20,910 nt of DNA from a virus. Numbering within the stretch: position 1 is the first letter of the stretch; each line of letters starts with the position of its first letter. Location of the stretch: positions 1 to 20,910 of the IMG/VR virus record IMGVR_UViG_3300034102_001276, one strand, 5' to 3'. Of the stretch, positions 7,584 through 14,833 are shown in pieces. The position numbers and the translations under genes are program-made. The notes under the pieces are model-generated. The model did no database searches. It had not been told where the DNA came from and was given only the letters and a program-made list of their open reading frames with translations.

Positions 7584-8798
7584 TTAAACAGCCAATGAAT
7601 CTTGAACGGATAATATAGTTTGGTCGTTAGCCAAAGCCGGGCCACCATTCATATTGATACGAGCAGTAAATGGATAAGTCCTAACGATTGCCTTGTCGCC
7701 ATCGTCTTTGCCGTCACCGTCCAACGTGATGTTGGATAGATTGAAAGAAACGAAGTCGGAAGATGCGGTGGTGTTGTCCTCGATAACCGCTACCAAATTG
7801 ACTTGTGTTGCTGCATCAAATAAGCCACTCAATACAGCGTCTTGATAGAAAGCTGTGAATGAGCCAGATACTTCGATTGAACCCCGTTGAATATCGGGTG
7901 CTACGTTTGAGCCAACGACTGCGCCCATGCCTGCCGCTTTGCCATCGATAGCCAAAGTCAAGCCAGTGATGTTAGTAATTGCTGCACCATTAACAATCAA
8001 AATGCCGTTGATAGCTGCCAATGGATTTGATGAAGTTTCAGCAGTTGGGGTGGTTAGTATGCGAGTGGCACCAGTAGTGCGGTTAAGACCTACGCCCGTG
8101 ACTGCCAAAGTTGCATTGCCTGTTGACGGCAACCCAATATCCAACTTGCCGAACATCACATCCGAATAGACTTCACTTTGTGAAATATCCGATTGCCAAT
8201 CTTCAACTGTCCAATAGTCTTTTGTATGACCTGTTATCGGTACAACTGATTTTTTGCCCGGCAATGCTATGGTGCAAGCTGTGCCTGAGCCAGCTGTCAT
8301 TGTGCTGCCGTTAAGGGTTTTAACAGTAATGACAGTATTTGTGATGTTAGTGATTAAAAGGTTTTTGCCGATACAATCAGCATTTAAACCTGTAGCGACT
8401 GAGATACGAATAACATCGCCAATCTTAAAGCCACCTGATGTTAACAAGCCTGTGCCTGTTAGCGTGTAAGCGCCTGCAACACCACCAACGGCTAATGCTA
8501 AACCAGTTAATGAAGTTGTAGCAGCAAAGTCTTTGCGTAATACTGAAGCGATAACTGTTGCATAAGTACCAGCCGATAAAACACCGTTTAAGGCCGTATC
8601 GACTGAACGTAAGCCGTGAGTCTTACCAGTCGATTGCTGATGACTAGCAATTTCGTTGTTAGCGTAAGTGTCTTTTTTAAGGTTGTTGTTTGATTGTTCC
8701 CGTCTTAAAATCTGACCGCCTGAACCTGATGCCGCTGTTCCGAGTACAGTCTGTTTTTTAATCGAGACTTGTTTGTTGATGCCTTGTGCGATTGCCAT
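7584..8798 (-). CDS. Major tail tube protein
   Basis: A 404-residue Thr/Gly/Ala-rich protein starting MAIAQGINKQVSIKKQTVLG, a pattern characteristic of phage tail tube subunits (helical start, then K.Q.tlG.a..g..gq..rR). Residues ~95-175 contain an extra GGVAGAYTLTGTGLL...FKIGDVIRI...VITVKTLNG block that looks like an Ig-like or other beta domain inserted in the tube fold. The C-terminal half has the expected strands (GSIEVSGSFTAFYQD, LVAVIEDN). AGGA lies 7 nt upstream of ATG. Position after the terminator protein and before the G/GT genes supports the call. At 404 aa it is longer than minimal tube proteins (about 200-250 aa), which the inserted domain would explain. Confidence 0.88.
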   Translation of the reverse strand: MAIAQGINKQVSIKKQTVLGTAASGSGGQILRREQSNNNLKKDTYANNEIASHQQSTGKTHGLRSVDTALNGVLSAGTYATVIASVLRKDFAATTSLTGLALAVGGVAGAYTLTGTGLLTSGGFKIGDVIRISVATGLNADCIGKNLLITNITNTVITVKTLNGSTMTAGSGTACTIALPGKKSVVPITGHTKDYWTVEDWQSDISQSEVYSDVMFGKLDIGLPSTGNATLAVTGVGLNRTTGATRILTTPTAETSSNPLAAINGILIVNGAAITNITGLTLAIDGKAAGMGAVVGSNVAPDIQRGSIEVSGSFTAFYQDAVLSGLFDAATQVNLVAVIEDNTTASSDFVSFNLSNITLDGDGKDDGDKAIVRTYPFTARINMNGGPALANDQTILSVQDSLAV

Positions 8799-8905
8799 TT
8801 TAAAATCCTAATGATTTCAAGGTGGCAATAACAAACGAGGCTTTATGCGTGGTTTGTAGCGAGCTTGTAGTTGTTAATTAAATTATTTTGGGATTACTCC
8901 CCGTA

Positions 8906-9004
8906 TTACTTTTTACTATCTTGTAGCCATTTTTCCCAAGCCGATAACATTCCCTTGGCTAACCTTATTATACTCTCATGCAGCAAAATTGTTGATGCGC
9001 TCAT
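8906..9004 (-). CDS. Small tail-operon protein of unknown function (32 aa)
   Basis: A short frame from ATG at 9004 to TAA at 8906. It begins 3 nt after the stop of the tail terminator gene, so it is likely translated by coupling; I see no Shine-Dalgarno sequence. The peptide begins MSASTILLHESIIRLAKGML and then reads SAWEKWLQDSKK: an amphipathic helix with a basic C terminus. Similar very short proteins (helix with W.KW) occur before the tube gene in related phage genomes as far as I recall, which is why I think this one is real. Function unknown. The 107 bp between it and the tube gene holds only an imperfect hairpin and the tube ribosome-binding site. Confidence 0.55.
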   Translation of the reverse strand: MSASTILLHESIIRLAKGMLSAWEKWLQDSKK

Positions 9005-9007
9005 AAT

Positions 9008-9403
9008 TTATATAGAAATGTAAGTGTGAAAACGTATGCGGACAGGAATAACGAACCTATCGCCATCGTTGTATGCTGGTTTTACTTCGGGCGTGTGTGA
9101 AATCAAAATACCGTTAGCGAGTGAAGTGCCACGTTTAAAAGTAGTTCTCAGTAACTCCGCTCTTGCCTCTGCTGTATTAGCACCCACTGACTGCGGATAA
9201 CAAAGATCAACTTGCAAAAAGCCTTGCTCTTGAAATCCTGCCCCCTTTTCCTGATTGTCAGGTTCAGCTAATAACAAACTTGCCCTTTGGTAAGGCGTAC
9301 CCACTACTGGTGTGAAGGGTACGTTTTGCCATGCGGTTTGAATTGCTGGTGTCATGCCGTCTAGCGCTGATTCCAGAGTTGACCTAATAGCCGATATACT
9401 CAT
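9008..9403 (-). CDS. Tail terminator/completion protein (DUF4128/gpU-like)
   Basis: 131 residues, starting at an ATG that overlaps the TGA or nearby stop of the preceding neck gene (9400-9403). The layout MSISAIRSTLESALDGM then WQNVPFTPVVGTPYQRASLL then FLQVDLCYPQ and ending VIPVRIRFHTYISI is that of the phage tail-terminator family. These have an alpha helix, a short strand bearing the N.p..P.....Y.r/l motif, and a beta-hairpin ending in a paired strand. Such proteins cap the tail tube once the tape-measure-defined length is reached and provide the joint to the head. Position between the gp10-like neck protein and the tube gene is as expected. Confidence 0.78.
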   Translation of the reverse strand: MSISAIRSTLESALDGMTPAIQTAWQNVPFTPVVGTPYQRASLLLAEPDNQEKGAGFQEQGFLQVDLCYPQSVGANTAEARAELLRTTFKRGTSLANGILISHTPEVKPAYNDGDRFVIPVRIRFHTYISI

Positions 9404-9804
9404 GGATTAACCTCTTGAGCTGCATGCCTGACAATCCCTTGGTATTCTGATATGGTTAAACCCACCATGCCGCTGGGCGCTTGTGATGACCAACCATTTT
9501 CAAGGCGTATTGAGTACGGTAAATTATTCACGAGATAGTGCAGTTTCCCTGCGGCTTCTTTCGGCACTTTGCCCATTAAATGCACCTGTGTACCTTTTCC
9601 GCTTTCGTCATAAATATCTAATTGACCTGTTGGCATTTCCCCAACGCCATACTGCCAGTTGCCTTTAAATAGTCCGGTATCTACTGGCGACTTTTTAATG
9701 ACTGAGCGCATCAGATCAAAGACTATCTTGCGTGTCACAAGATCAACATTAGAGTGAGTCTTATTAATAAACTTTGATATATCCAATGCGAAGCTGCCAG
9801 CCAT
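9400..9804 (-). CDS. HK97 gp10-like neck / head-tail joining protein
   Basis: The frame is open from 9825, but the best start is ATG at 9804 (MAGSFALDISKFINK), which shares one base with the stop of the gene upstream (TAATG). This gives 134 residues. The segment RSVIKKSPVDTGLFKGNWQY is the hallmark of the HK97 gp10/minor tail family (K.PVDTG..r.sW), and LPYSIRLENGWSSQAPSGMV matches its second conserved patch (Y...lE.G.s.qap.Gm). These proteins sit in the neck between head and tail. The neighbours are head closure and tail terminator proteins, the canonical order. Confidence 0.87.
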   Translation of the reverse strand: MAGSFALDISKFINKTHSNVDLVTRKIVFDLMRSVIKKSPVDTGLFKGNWQYGVGEMPTGQLDIYDESGKGTQVHLMGKVPKEAAGKLHYLVNNLPYSIRLENGWSSQAPSGMVGLTISEYQGIVRHAAQEVNP

Positions 9805-10163
9805 TAGATGCCCCTGATATAACACTCACACAGGACGTTTACACCTGACGGAGTGAGTAACTTAATGAAAGTGATTGTGTAGCTGGTAGCGCCTATAGTG
9901 ACCGTATCGCCTACATGTGGCGGTGTTGCCCCAACCATAGGCAGCAATAGTTTCTGGTCGCCCTGATGAATCAATGTGCCGTCAATGTCTTTTGCGCCTA
10001 CTGGAAACACTACGCCCTTAACTTGCTGAGTCGATACCGTGACAGACGCATTGCCTGTGGCTGGGTTATAAGCACCAATCGACTTTGCCGAGATCGTGAC
10101 TGTTTGCCCGTACTCACTCAGTGAGTCGTTAGCAACCATCGCCATATCAGCATAAAAGCTCAC
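9804..10163 (-). CDS. Head closure / head-tail connector protein
   Basis: 119 residues. Start ATG at 10163 overlaps the end of the gene upstream by 4 nt. The protein has a short N-terminal helix (YADMAMVANDSLSEYG) followed by strands (QTVTISAKSIGAYNPATGNA, GVVFPVGAKDIDGTLIHQGD, PHVGDTVTIGATSYTI). It has the beta-barrel look of head-completion proteins of the SPP1 gp16/HK97 gp7 kind; the G.V.......DG..i..GD.kl segment is typical of such proteins. It would close the connector after packaging. Function is assigned from fold-like pattern plus synteny. Confidence 0.68.
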   Translation of the reverse strand: MSFYADMAMVANDSLSEYGQTVTISAKSIGAYNPATGNASVTVSTQQVKGVVFPVGAKDIDGTLIHQGDQKLLLPMVGATPPHVGDTVTIGATSYTITFIKLLTPSGVNVLCECYIRGI

Positions 10164-10657
10164 CTAACCACCTTTACTTCAACGCCTGAGCCTGACTCAA
10201 AGTAAGGCGCTAATAGTGCCGTGATCGCTAAATACTGCGTAGATTGAGGCGAGTATTTATCAAACTCAACCTCTAGCACATCAACTTTGGTTCGGGTCTT
10301 TTGCTGGGTTGAATCGCTGAGCAATTCCCCTGCTGCTGCTCTCAATGCTAACTCTGAACAAGCATTAATAACGGCTCTAGGCACTGACGAACTTAACGTC
10401 ACAAAGCCATTTACAAAGACGTTGTAACGAGGCCATGAAAGGGCTTGAACTGAAGTCGTGCGAGTGCCTGCCCATCTTTGCGAATAGACTGCTTCCATGT
10501 AGTCGGTGGCACGTCTCAAGGCTTGTTCTTGCTGTGTCGTGGTAATGGTTGCCCATGTCGCATTGCCTCTAGCTGCATGATAAGCCAATGAGTCTGCCAC
10601 GCTGCAAAAACTCTCGCCTGTTGCGCTACCCGTTCCCGTTTCGACAATTAAAGCCAT
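10160..10657 (-). CDS. Head-tail adaptor, DnaT-like domain protein
   Basis: 165 residues beginning MALIVETGTGSATGESFCSV, then AYHAARGNATW...QQEQALRRATDYMEAVY and RWAGTRTTSVQALSWPR. This is the pattern of a phage protein often annotated 'DnaT-like ssDNA binding protein', but which by synteny is the connector/adaptor (gp6/gp15-like) attached to the portal: mostly helical, with ALRRATDY, G.R....QaL.WPR and P..v..A..ELAL motifs. It is the first gene after the major capsid gene, where adaptors are found. GAGG lies 9 nt upstream of ATG at 10657. The annotated name should not be read as a replication role. Confidence 0.75.
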   Translation of the reverse strand: MALIVETGTGSATGESFCSVADSLAYHAARGNATWATITTTQQEQALRRATDYMEAVYSQRWAGTRTTSVQALSWPRYNVFVNGFVTLSSSVPRAVINACSELALRAAAGELLSDSTQQKTRTKVDVLEVEFDKYSPQSTQYLAITALLAPYFESGSGVEVKVVR

Positions 10658-10700
10658 TATGGATAACCTCTATTTCAATTCCCAGTTAGTGTTTTAAGGA

Positions 10701-10724
10701 GTGCGCCCTTGTGAAAAGACGCAC
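10701..10724 (-). other. Strand-specific RNA hairpin after the major capsid gene
   Basis: On the minus-strand RNA, GUGCGUCUUU, loop UCAC and AAGGGCGCAC form a 10-bp stem with two U.G pairs. The plus-strand equivalent would have two A/C mismatches, so the structure is favoured only in the phage sense RNA. It starts 15 nt after the capsid stop codon. No U-tract follows, so termination would be partial at best. Together with the hairpin after the tail tube gene, it suggests structures placed behind the two most abundant virion proteins. Confidence 0.55.
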
Positions 10725-10739
10725 CGTTTAACCAACTAA

Positions 10740-11678
10740 TTAGTTGTTGATTGAAGTCAATCTTGCCATACCTTTGCGGTTGAACAATGCAAAGTTTGAG
10801 TAAGATTTAACACGAGTGATGATCTCGTCTTTGGTCTCAGCCACGCCCACTGTTTCGATTGCAATACCAGCTGGAACAGCGATTGGGTGAATCATTGACA
10901 CGCCCACTTTGTTTGAACCATCATCCCAGCAACCAGCGAACACTGAAGCCAAAGCGCCACCTGTTAAAGCCGCACCATTAGCAGTTTCCGCTACTGATAA
11001 GTAATCGTTTTGAAAGATCGGGATACCCTCGTAAACAGACACAGTACGAGTAGTGCCGTTTGGCATGGTGTAGGCCATTGTTTCAGTAATACCACCCAAG
11101 CTACGAACTAACGCTTTATAGTTGCGTAAAGTACGAGCAGGCATCATTATCCAATCGACTTGACCATCTTTAGATTTAACTAGGTCTAAAAGTTGATCCA
11201 TCAGCACTAAACTGATCGCTTGACCTGCTGAAGCAGTTGTATATTGAGCTGCATCGCATAAAGTGTGCAATGAGTTCAGTTGTGGCGATACGCCTGTGCC
11301 TGAAGCGATACCAGTTTGAAGTAAACGACCCACTGATTTTGCTTTAGATGAAATTTCAATGGCTAACTGGTCAACACCCGCACCCGAAGATTGAGCAGCA
11401 ACCAAACCATTGATCTCAGCATCACCGATTGTAGTTGTTGCGCTGAAAGTGATTTGCGTAAATGTTGCAGCGGCTTTTGCTGTGATAGCACTACCAACGG
11501 CTAAATGTTGAGCGTCACCTAATGCGTTTTCACGGTTGACAAGGATAGCTTGACCCTCGTAACCCGTCCACGGCATTGCAGCCCACATAGGGTTAGTGGT
11601 GATAATGTCCTCAGCTACGCCTTGAACGATTTGGTTGTTGATTAACTTTGCTGCTTCTGCGAGTGTTTGAGTTGCCAT
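10740..11678 (-). CDS. Major capsid protein
   Basis: 312 residues starting MATQTLAEAAKLINNQIVQG. The pattern of an N-terminal helix, then NPMWAAMPWTGYEGQAILV.REN, then ATFTQITFSATTTIGDAEIN, fits a phage major capsid of HK97-fold type. There is a DWIMMPARTLRNYKALVRSL segment in the P domain, then a VYEGIPIFQNDYL loop and a C-terminal strand VKSYSNFALFNRKGMARL. GGYE-like E-loop sequence is present. The gene follows the scaffold directly and has AGGA 6 nt before ATG. It assembles into the procapsid shell around the scaffold. No protease gene is recognised nearby, so scaffold is either removed by a different route or simply exits. Confidence 0.88.
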   Translation of the reverse strand: MATQTLAEAAKLINNQIVQGVAEDIITTNPMWAAMPWTGYEGQAILVNRENALGDAQHLAVGSAITAKAAATFTQITFSATTTIGDAEINGLVAAQSSGAGVDQLAIEISSKAKSVGRLLQTGIASGTGVSPQLNSLHTLCDAAQYTTASAGQAISLVLMDQLLDLVKSKDGQVDWIMMPARTLRNYKALVRSLGGITETMAYTMPNGTTRTVSVYEGIPIFQNDYLSVAETANGAALTGGALASVFAGCWDDGSNKVGVSMIHPIAVPAGIAIETVGVAETKDEIITRVKSYSNFALFNRKGMARLTSINN

Positions 11679-11693
11679 TGTGATTCCTAAGTT

Positions 11694-12281
11694 TTAGGTT
11701 TGTTTAGCCAACCCCGCTGCTATCTTTTGCGTTGAGGTTAGCGGTATTTGATTCGTTGTTCCGTTGCCGCTACCTTGCGACCCACCGCCACTATTTTCCG
11801 GTGCTTTTACAAAATGTTTGCCATCGTCCGAGGCTGCCCACTCTTTCACAAAGTCTGATACTGACTTATCACCTATTTTGGCTGTCCGTGTATCACCCTC
11901 CGCTACGATCTGTGCTTGCCCTGCAAACATGGCTTTTGTAGCTGCCAAAAACTGTGGTGCTACGCCATTTTTAACCAGTTCATCCGTTAAGCCGTTGTCG
12001 ATTAAAAGCTTCTGCGTGAACCCAGTTTCTGCTTTTAACTGTGTCTGCAAAGTCTCCAGGCTTTTACCTGTTTCTTTTGCCGACTTCTGACTTGTAACTA
12101 ACTCAGCCTGTAATTTATCAACTTGTGCCTCAAGATCGACCACCGTTTGCGGATCAATCTCTTGACCCTTCATAAGCTTCTTGTTTTTATCAAGAAGTTC
12201 TTGGTTCTTCGTCTTTAAACCACCTGTTGCTGCCTCAACTGCTGCATCAATAGCCGCTTGAATCTCTGGTGTAATTTCCAT
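11694..12281 (-). CDS. Capsid scaffold protein
   Basis: The frame is open from 12365, but ATG at 12281 (MEITPEIQAAIDAAVEAATG) has AAGGGGA 6-7 nt upstream and matches the usual start of such scaffolds, giving 195 residues. The upstream part of the open frame contains the promoter and its leader, so it is not coding. The centre is a long coiled coil (KTKNQELLDKNKKLM ... VDLEAQVDKLQAELVTSQKS), typical of scaffolding proteins. The C terminus has a folded FVKEWAASDDGKHFVKAP segment, then a Gly/Ser/Asn linker and a short basic helix (TSTQKIAAGLAKQT) that could bind capsid subunits. It is the gene immediately before the major capsid, as expected. It has its own promoter. Confidence 0.85.
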   Translation of the reverse strand: MEITPEIQAAIDAAVEAATGGLKTKNQELLDKNKKLMKGQEIDPQTVVDLEAQVDKLQAELVTSQKSAKETGKSLETLQTQLKAETGFTQKLLIDNGLTDELVKNGVAPQFLAATKAMFAGQAQIVAEGDTRTAKIGDKSVSDFVKEWAASDDGKHFVKAPENSGGGSQGSGNGTTNQIPLTSTQKIAAGLAKQT

Positions 12282-12347
12282 TGCTTCCCCTTGGGATGTG
12301 TGGAATGTGAAAGGCTTAGCCCGTGAATCGCCTAACGATTTGGCTTC

Positions 12348-12374
12348 ATTATACCATATATTCAATTATTGCAA
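12348..12374 (-). promoter_or_regulatory. Sigma70-type promoter with extended -10, upstream of the scaffold/capsid genes
   Basis: On the minus strand there is TTGCAA (12374-12369), a 15-nt spacer and TATAAT (12353-12348), preceded by TGG, an extended -10 element. Start would be near 12341, leaving a leader of about 60 nt to the scaffold ATG at 12281. The same boxes with the same spacing, and the same 12-mer ATATGGTATAAT, occur at 18055-18081. The 137-bp gap (12282-12418) contains no gene. Confidence 0.8.
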
Positions 12375-12418
12375 TATATTCTGTTTTAATATCACTTTAT
12401 TAGATATAGTGTTGAATT

Positions 12419-13477
12419 TCAGGTTGTTTTGCCGTACTTCTTATTCAGTTCTGCCAACGATAACGGCTTTCCACCGCTTATCATCTGATCCATCGTAATC
12501 TTGCCAGACTTCCATAACTCAGCCCTGCCCTTACCAAGAGTACGATCAGCAAACGTGGGATCTGTTTCCGTCTTGCGTTTTAGCCAGTCAGCAAAGCTTT
12601 TATCATTCACCTGACCCTCCATGCTTGCGCGTGTACCGTCGGGCAGTTCGTCCATGTTAATACCTAGCTCCTTCCAAGTTTTCAGCACCGGAATCATTGA
12701 GCAGCGGCATTTAAAATGCTTGGGTGGTATTTGATAAACCATGCTATGGTTAATTTTCTTACCGTCAGTCGTCCAGCGCTTACCGTCTAATGCTCCGCAC
12801 GTTGGGCATGTTCTACGATCTAAGGCGCTGCTCCACTCCTTGCCCGACATAACGTCGTCATTATCAGCAAATATTTTCTCTCGCGTGGTATTAGCGACCG
12901 ACTGAACCGAAGTATGCACCAGCGTTTCCGCATTACGCTTGGATATGTCCAGCACACCACGCACACGCTTAACGATTTGTGGCGTAGTCTCAGCACCGAC
13001 TAAACCTTGACGAACAGCCGACTGGAATTTAAACGCGGTATCTTCTGATTGACGACTCCACCATGCAGATTGCACAGCCCCTTGGATTATTGTGTTACCC
13101 GCTAATGTTTCAAGGTATGAGGCAGTCGGTATAGCCGCCATTGCAACTTGATTGCCTACCGCCATTAATAACGAGTCAGTGGTTGCACTTGCTGATACTT
13201 GCGCCACGCTGGTTGTCGTGTCTTTGGCTATGCCTGCCGCTTCATCATAATATTGCTTGATGACGGTACTGGCTTCCTTGAGCTGCTTATCAATCCGCGC
13301 CTTGCTCCAATCGGTTACGCCATTGGCTACTTTTGCAATGAGTTCTTTCTCAAGATTCTCTAATAGCTTGACGATAATAGCCCGTGACTGTATCGCTACG
13401 CGCTCCATATCGAGATGAAGCTCAACCGTTGAATCAAAAAGAACCTTATTGAGCGGCACTTGGTACAACCGGAGCAA
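12419..13477 (-). CDS. Phage head morphogenesis protein (Mu F / SPP1 gp7-like minor head protein)
   Basis: 352 residues read from the first in-frame TTG at 13477. No ATG occurs before residue 24, while the residues before it (KVLFDSTVELHLDMERV) look like the normal N terminus of the family, so a GTG at 13459 or a TTG start is likely, coupled to the portal stop at 13446. The family signature sits at residues ~184-260: AETLVHTSVQSVANTTRE, then ALDRRTCPTCGALDG, then PPKHFKCRCS. The Cys/His set C224, C227, H254, C257 and C259 probably binds a metal. These proteins enter the procapsid with the portal and are thought to protect or help eject DNA. The position after the portal is canonical. Confidence 0.9.
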   Translation of the reverse strand: MLRLYQVPLNKVLFDSTVELHLDMERVAIQSRAIIVKLLENLEKELIAKVANGVTDWSKARIDKQLKEASTVIKQYYDEAAGIAKDTTTSVAQVSASATTDSLLMAVGNQVAMAAIPTASYLETLAGNTIIQGAVQSAWWSRQSEDTAFKFQSAVRQGLVGAETTPQIVKRVRGVLDISKRNAETLVHTSVQSVANTTREKIFADNDDVMSGKEWSSALDRRTCPTCGALDGKRWTTDGKKINHSMVYQIPPKHFKCRCSMIPVLKTWKELGINMDELPDGTRASMEGQVNDKSFADWLKRKTETDPTFADRTLGKGRAELWKSGKITMDQMISGGKPLSLAELNKKYGKTT

Positions 13478-14831
13478 CTAATACAGGCGCTTGTTCGGCT
13501 ATCTGTGCTTGTTCATCCTCAAACGTCACTTCTGCCGCTATCAACTCGCCTTGTTGTAAGTTATTGAACAACGTCATGCTTGAGATACCTCCCGCTTGCC
13601 ACGCTCCGACTAACGCCGTTAATTCTAAGGATGACATCTTACTTGGTAGATAATCAGTATTCAATTTAACAGTTACTGGCTGTAATCCTGCCCATAAGTG
13701 CATAAATGAACAAGCCCTTGATAATACCTTACCCACTCTGTCAGATAGTTGAGCTAATACGCTAAACTCGCCCGTACTGCGTAGGCTTGCCCCTGTTGCT
13801 GTCTCTGCGGTTACGCTGTCACTCAGCATCTTTGCGCCTAACGCTGCCATTTGTTTCTCTTTCAACTCCAGCCGCTTTTCTAATGCGCTTAAGCCTTGAC
13901 CGCTAAACTCAAGATATTGTGCTTTAGCTTGTGGATCAGGAAATACCCACGCATTAACACCACCGACTGATAAAGTCACACCATCTGGCAACTGAACACC
14001 AGCCAGCCAAGGTTGCGGTATGCCCGTATAATGACAACCGTTTTCTAGGTCTGCTGTGGTCATGTAGTGCGAGATATTCAAATCAACTAGGTCGATCAGC
14101 AAGGGTAATTCATCGGCATCGCCTAAAAAGTAAAACGGTATTTCCTTTAATGATTTGCCGTTCATTTGCGGATAAATATCATCACCGACTTGGATAAAGT
14201 ATTTATCCTTTTCGATAAATTTGCGCTGCCGATAGTTGCCCATTTCGTCTAAGTCCAGCACCCGATAAAAGCACTGTTCATCGCCCTCAAATTCTGACTT
14301 GGCGATGTATTCTTCTTCTTCAAGTATTAACTGAATGATTCTTTTGCCATCCATGCGCCAGTTAATCACCGAGTCCGCATCGAATAGCGCTAGGTATGGA
14401 CGTGCGCCTAGTGCCTGAGCCTGTGCGAGTGTGACCGCTTGAATAGTGGGCGAGTGTTCGACCAAGATACCGCCAAAGCCTGTAACCAAGACTTCCTCTA
14501 ATACTTCCCCGGTAAACTCTGAAAGGCTGCAATCATGCCCTGTCACATCGTCTAAGTAAGGTGATGGATTATCAACACTCGGAGGCACTCGCATAATCAT
14601 ACCGGCGAAAGCATCAACGGTTCGACTCATTGCCCCATAAAATACCGCCCGTCTTTTGTAGGCTTGGTATTCTGGATTACTTTGCCCTGATAGCACGGGA
14701 AGATAAACATTCCCCGCTTCATGCACCGCTGTCTGCCCCTCTCTTACGTCCTCGCATTTCTCCCAGATAGCTAACATTTCTCCGCTGTCGGGGTGTCTTT
14801 TACTGATATTTTTAGCTGTATCACCGTTCAT
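13446..14831 (-). CDS. Portal protein (DUF4055 type)
   Basis: The frame is open from 14909, but ATG at 14831 (MNGDTAKNISKRHPDSGEML) begins 2 nt after the terminase stop and gives 461 residues with a sensible N terminus. Landmarks are WEKCEDVREGQTAVHEAGNVYLP (broken here: AVHEAGNVYLPVLSGQSNPEY), YKRRAVFYGAMSRTVDAFAG, a GFGGILVEH strand, ADLENGCHYTGIPQPWLAGV, and the AMLSDSVTAETATGASLRST-like segment near residue 350-370. These fit the DUF4055 portal family. The dodecameric ring at the capsid vertex is the channel for DNA packaging by terminase and for exit to the tail. Synteny TerS-TerL-portal-gp7 is fully conventional. Confidence 0.9.
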   Translation of the reverse strand: MNGDTAKNISKRHPDSGEMLAIWEKCEDVREGQTAVHEAGNVYLPVLSGQSNPEYQAYKRRAVFYGAMSRTVDAFAGMIMRVPPSVDNPSPYLDDVTGHDCSLSEFTGEVLEEVLVTGFGGILVEHSPTIQAVTLAQAQALGARPYLALFDADSVINWRMDGKRIIQLILEEEEYIAKSEFEGDEQCFYRVLDLDEMGNYRQRKFIEKDKYFIQVGDDIYPQMNGKSLKEIPFYFLGDADELPLLIDLVDLNISHYMTTADLENGCHYTGIPQPWLAGVQLPDGVTLSVGGVNAWVFPDPQAKAQYLEFSGQGLSALEKRLELKEKQMAALGAKMLSDSVTAETATGASLRSTGEFSVLAQLSDRVGKVLSRACSFMHLWAGLQPVTVKLNTDYLPSKMSSLELTALVGAWQAGGISSMTLFNNLQQGELIAAEVTFEDEQAQIAEQAPVLVAPVVPSAAQ

Positions 14832-14833
14832 TA

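Noticed and set aside
8831-8857. Imperfect hairpin (11 positions, two mismatches, 5-nt loop) between the 32-aa ORF and the tube gene
   Set aside because: The mismatches leave a weak stem, and there is no run of T after it on the minus strand. Not strong enough to call a terminator.
8967-8995. Possible promoter (TATAAT at 8967-8972 on the minus strand, weak TCAACA -35) inside the 32-aa ORF
   Set aside because: The -35 box matches at only 4 of 6 positions and the element overlaps a coding frame; it lacks the ATATGG and TTGCAA features of the two intergenic promoters.
12366-12418. Possible terminator after the minor head gene (ATATC/GATAT, 9-nt loop)
   Set aside because: Only 5 bp and AU-rich, with no U-tract directly after; probably chance in an AT-rich promoter region.
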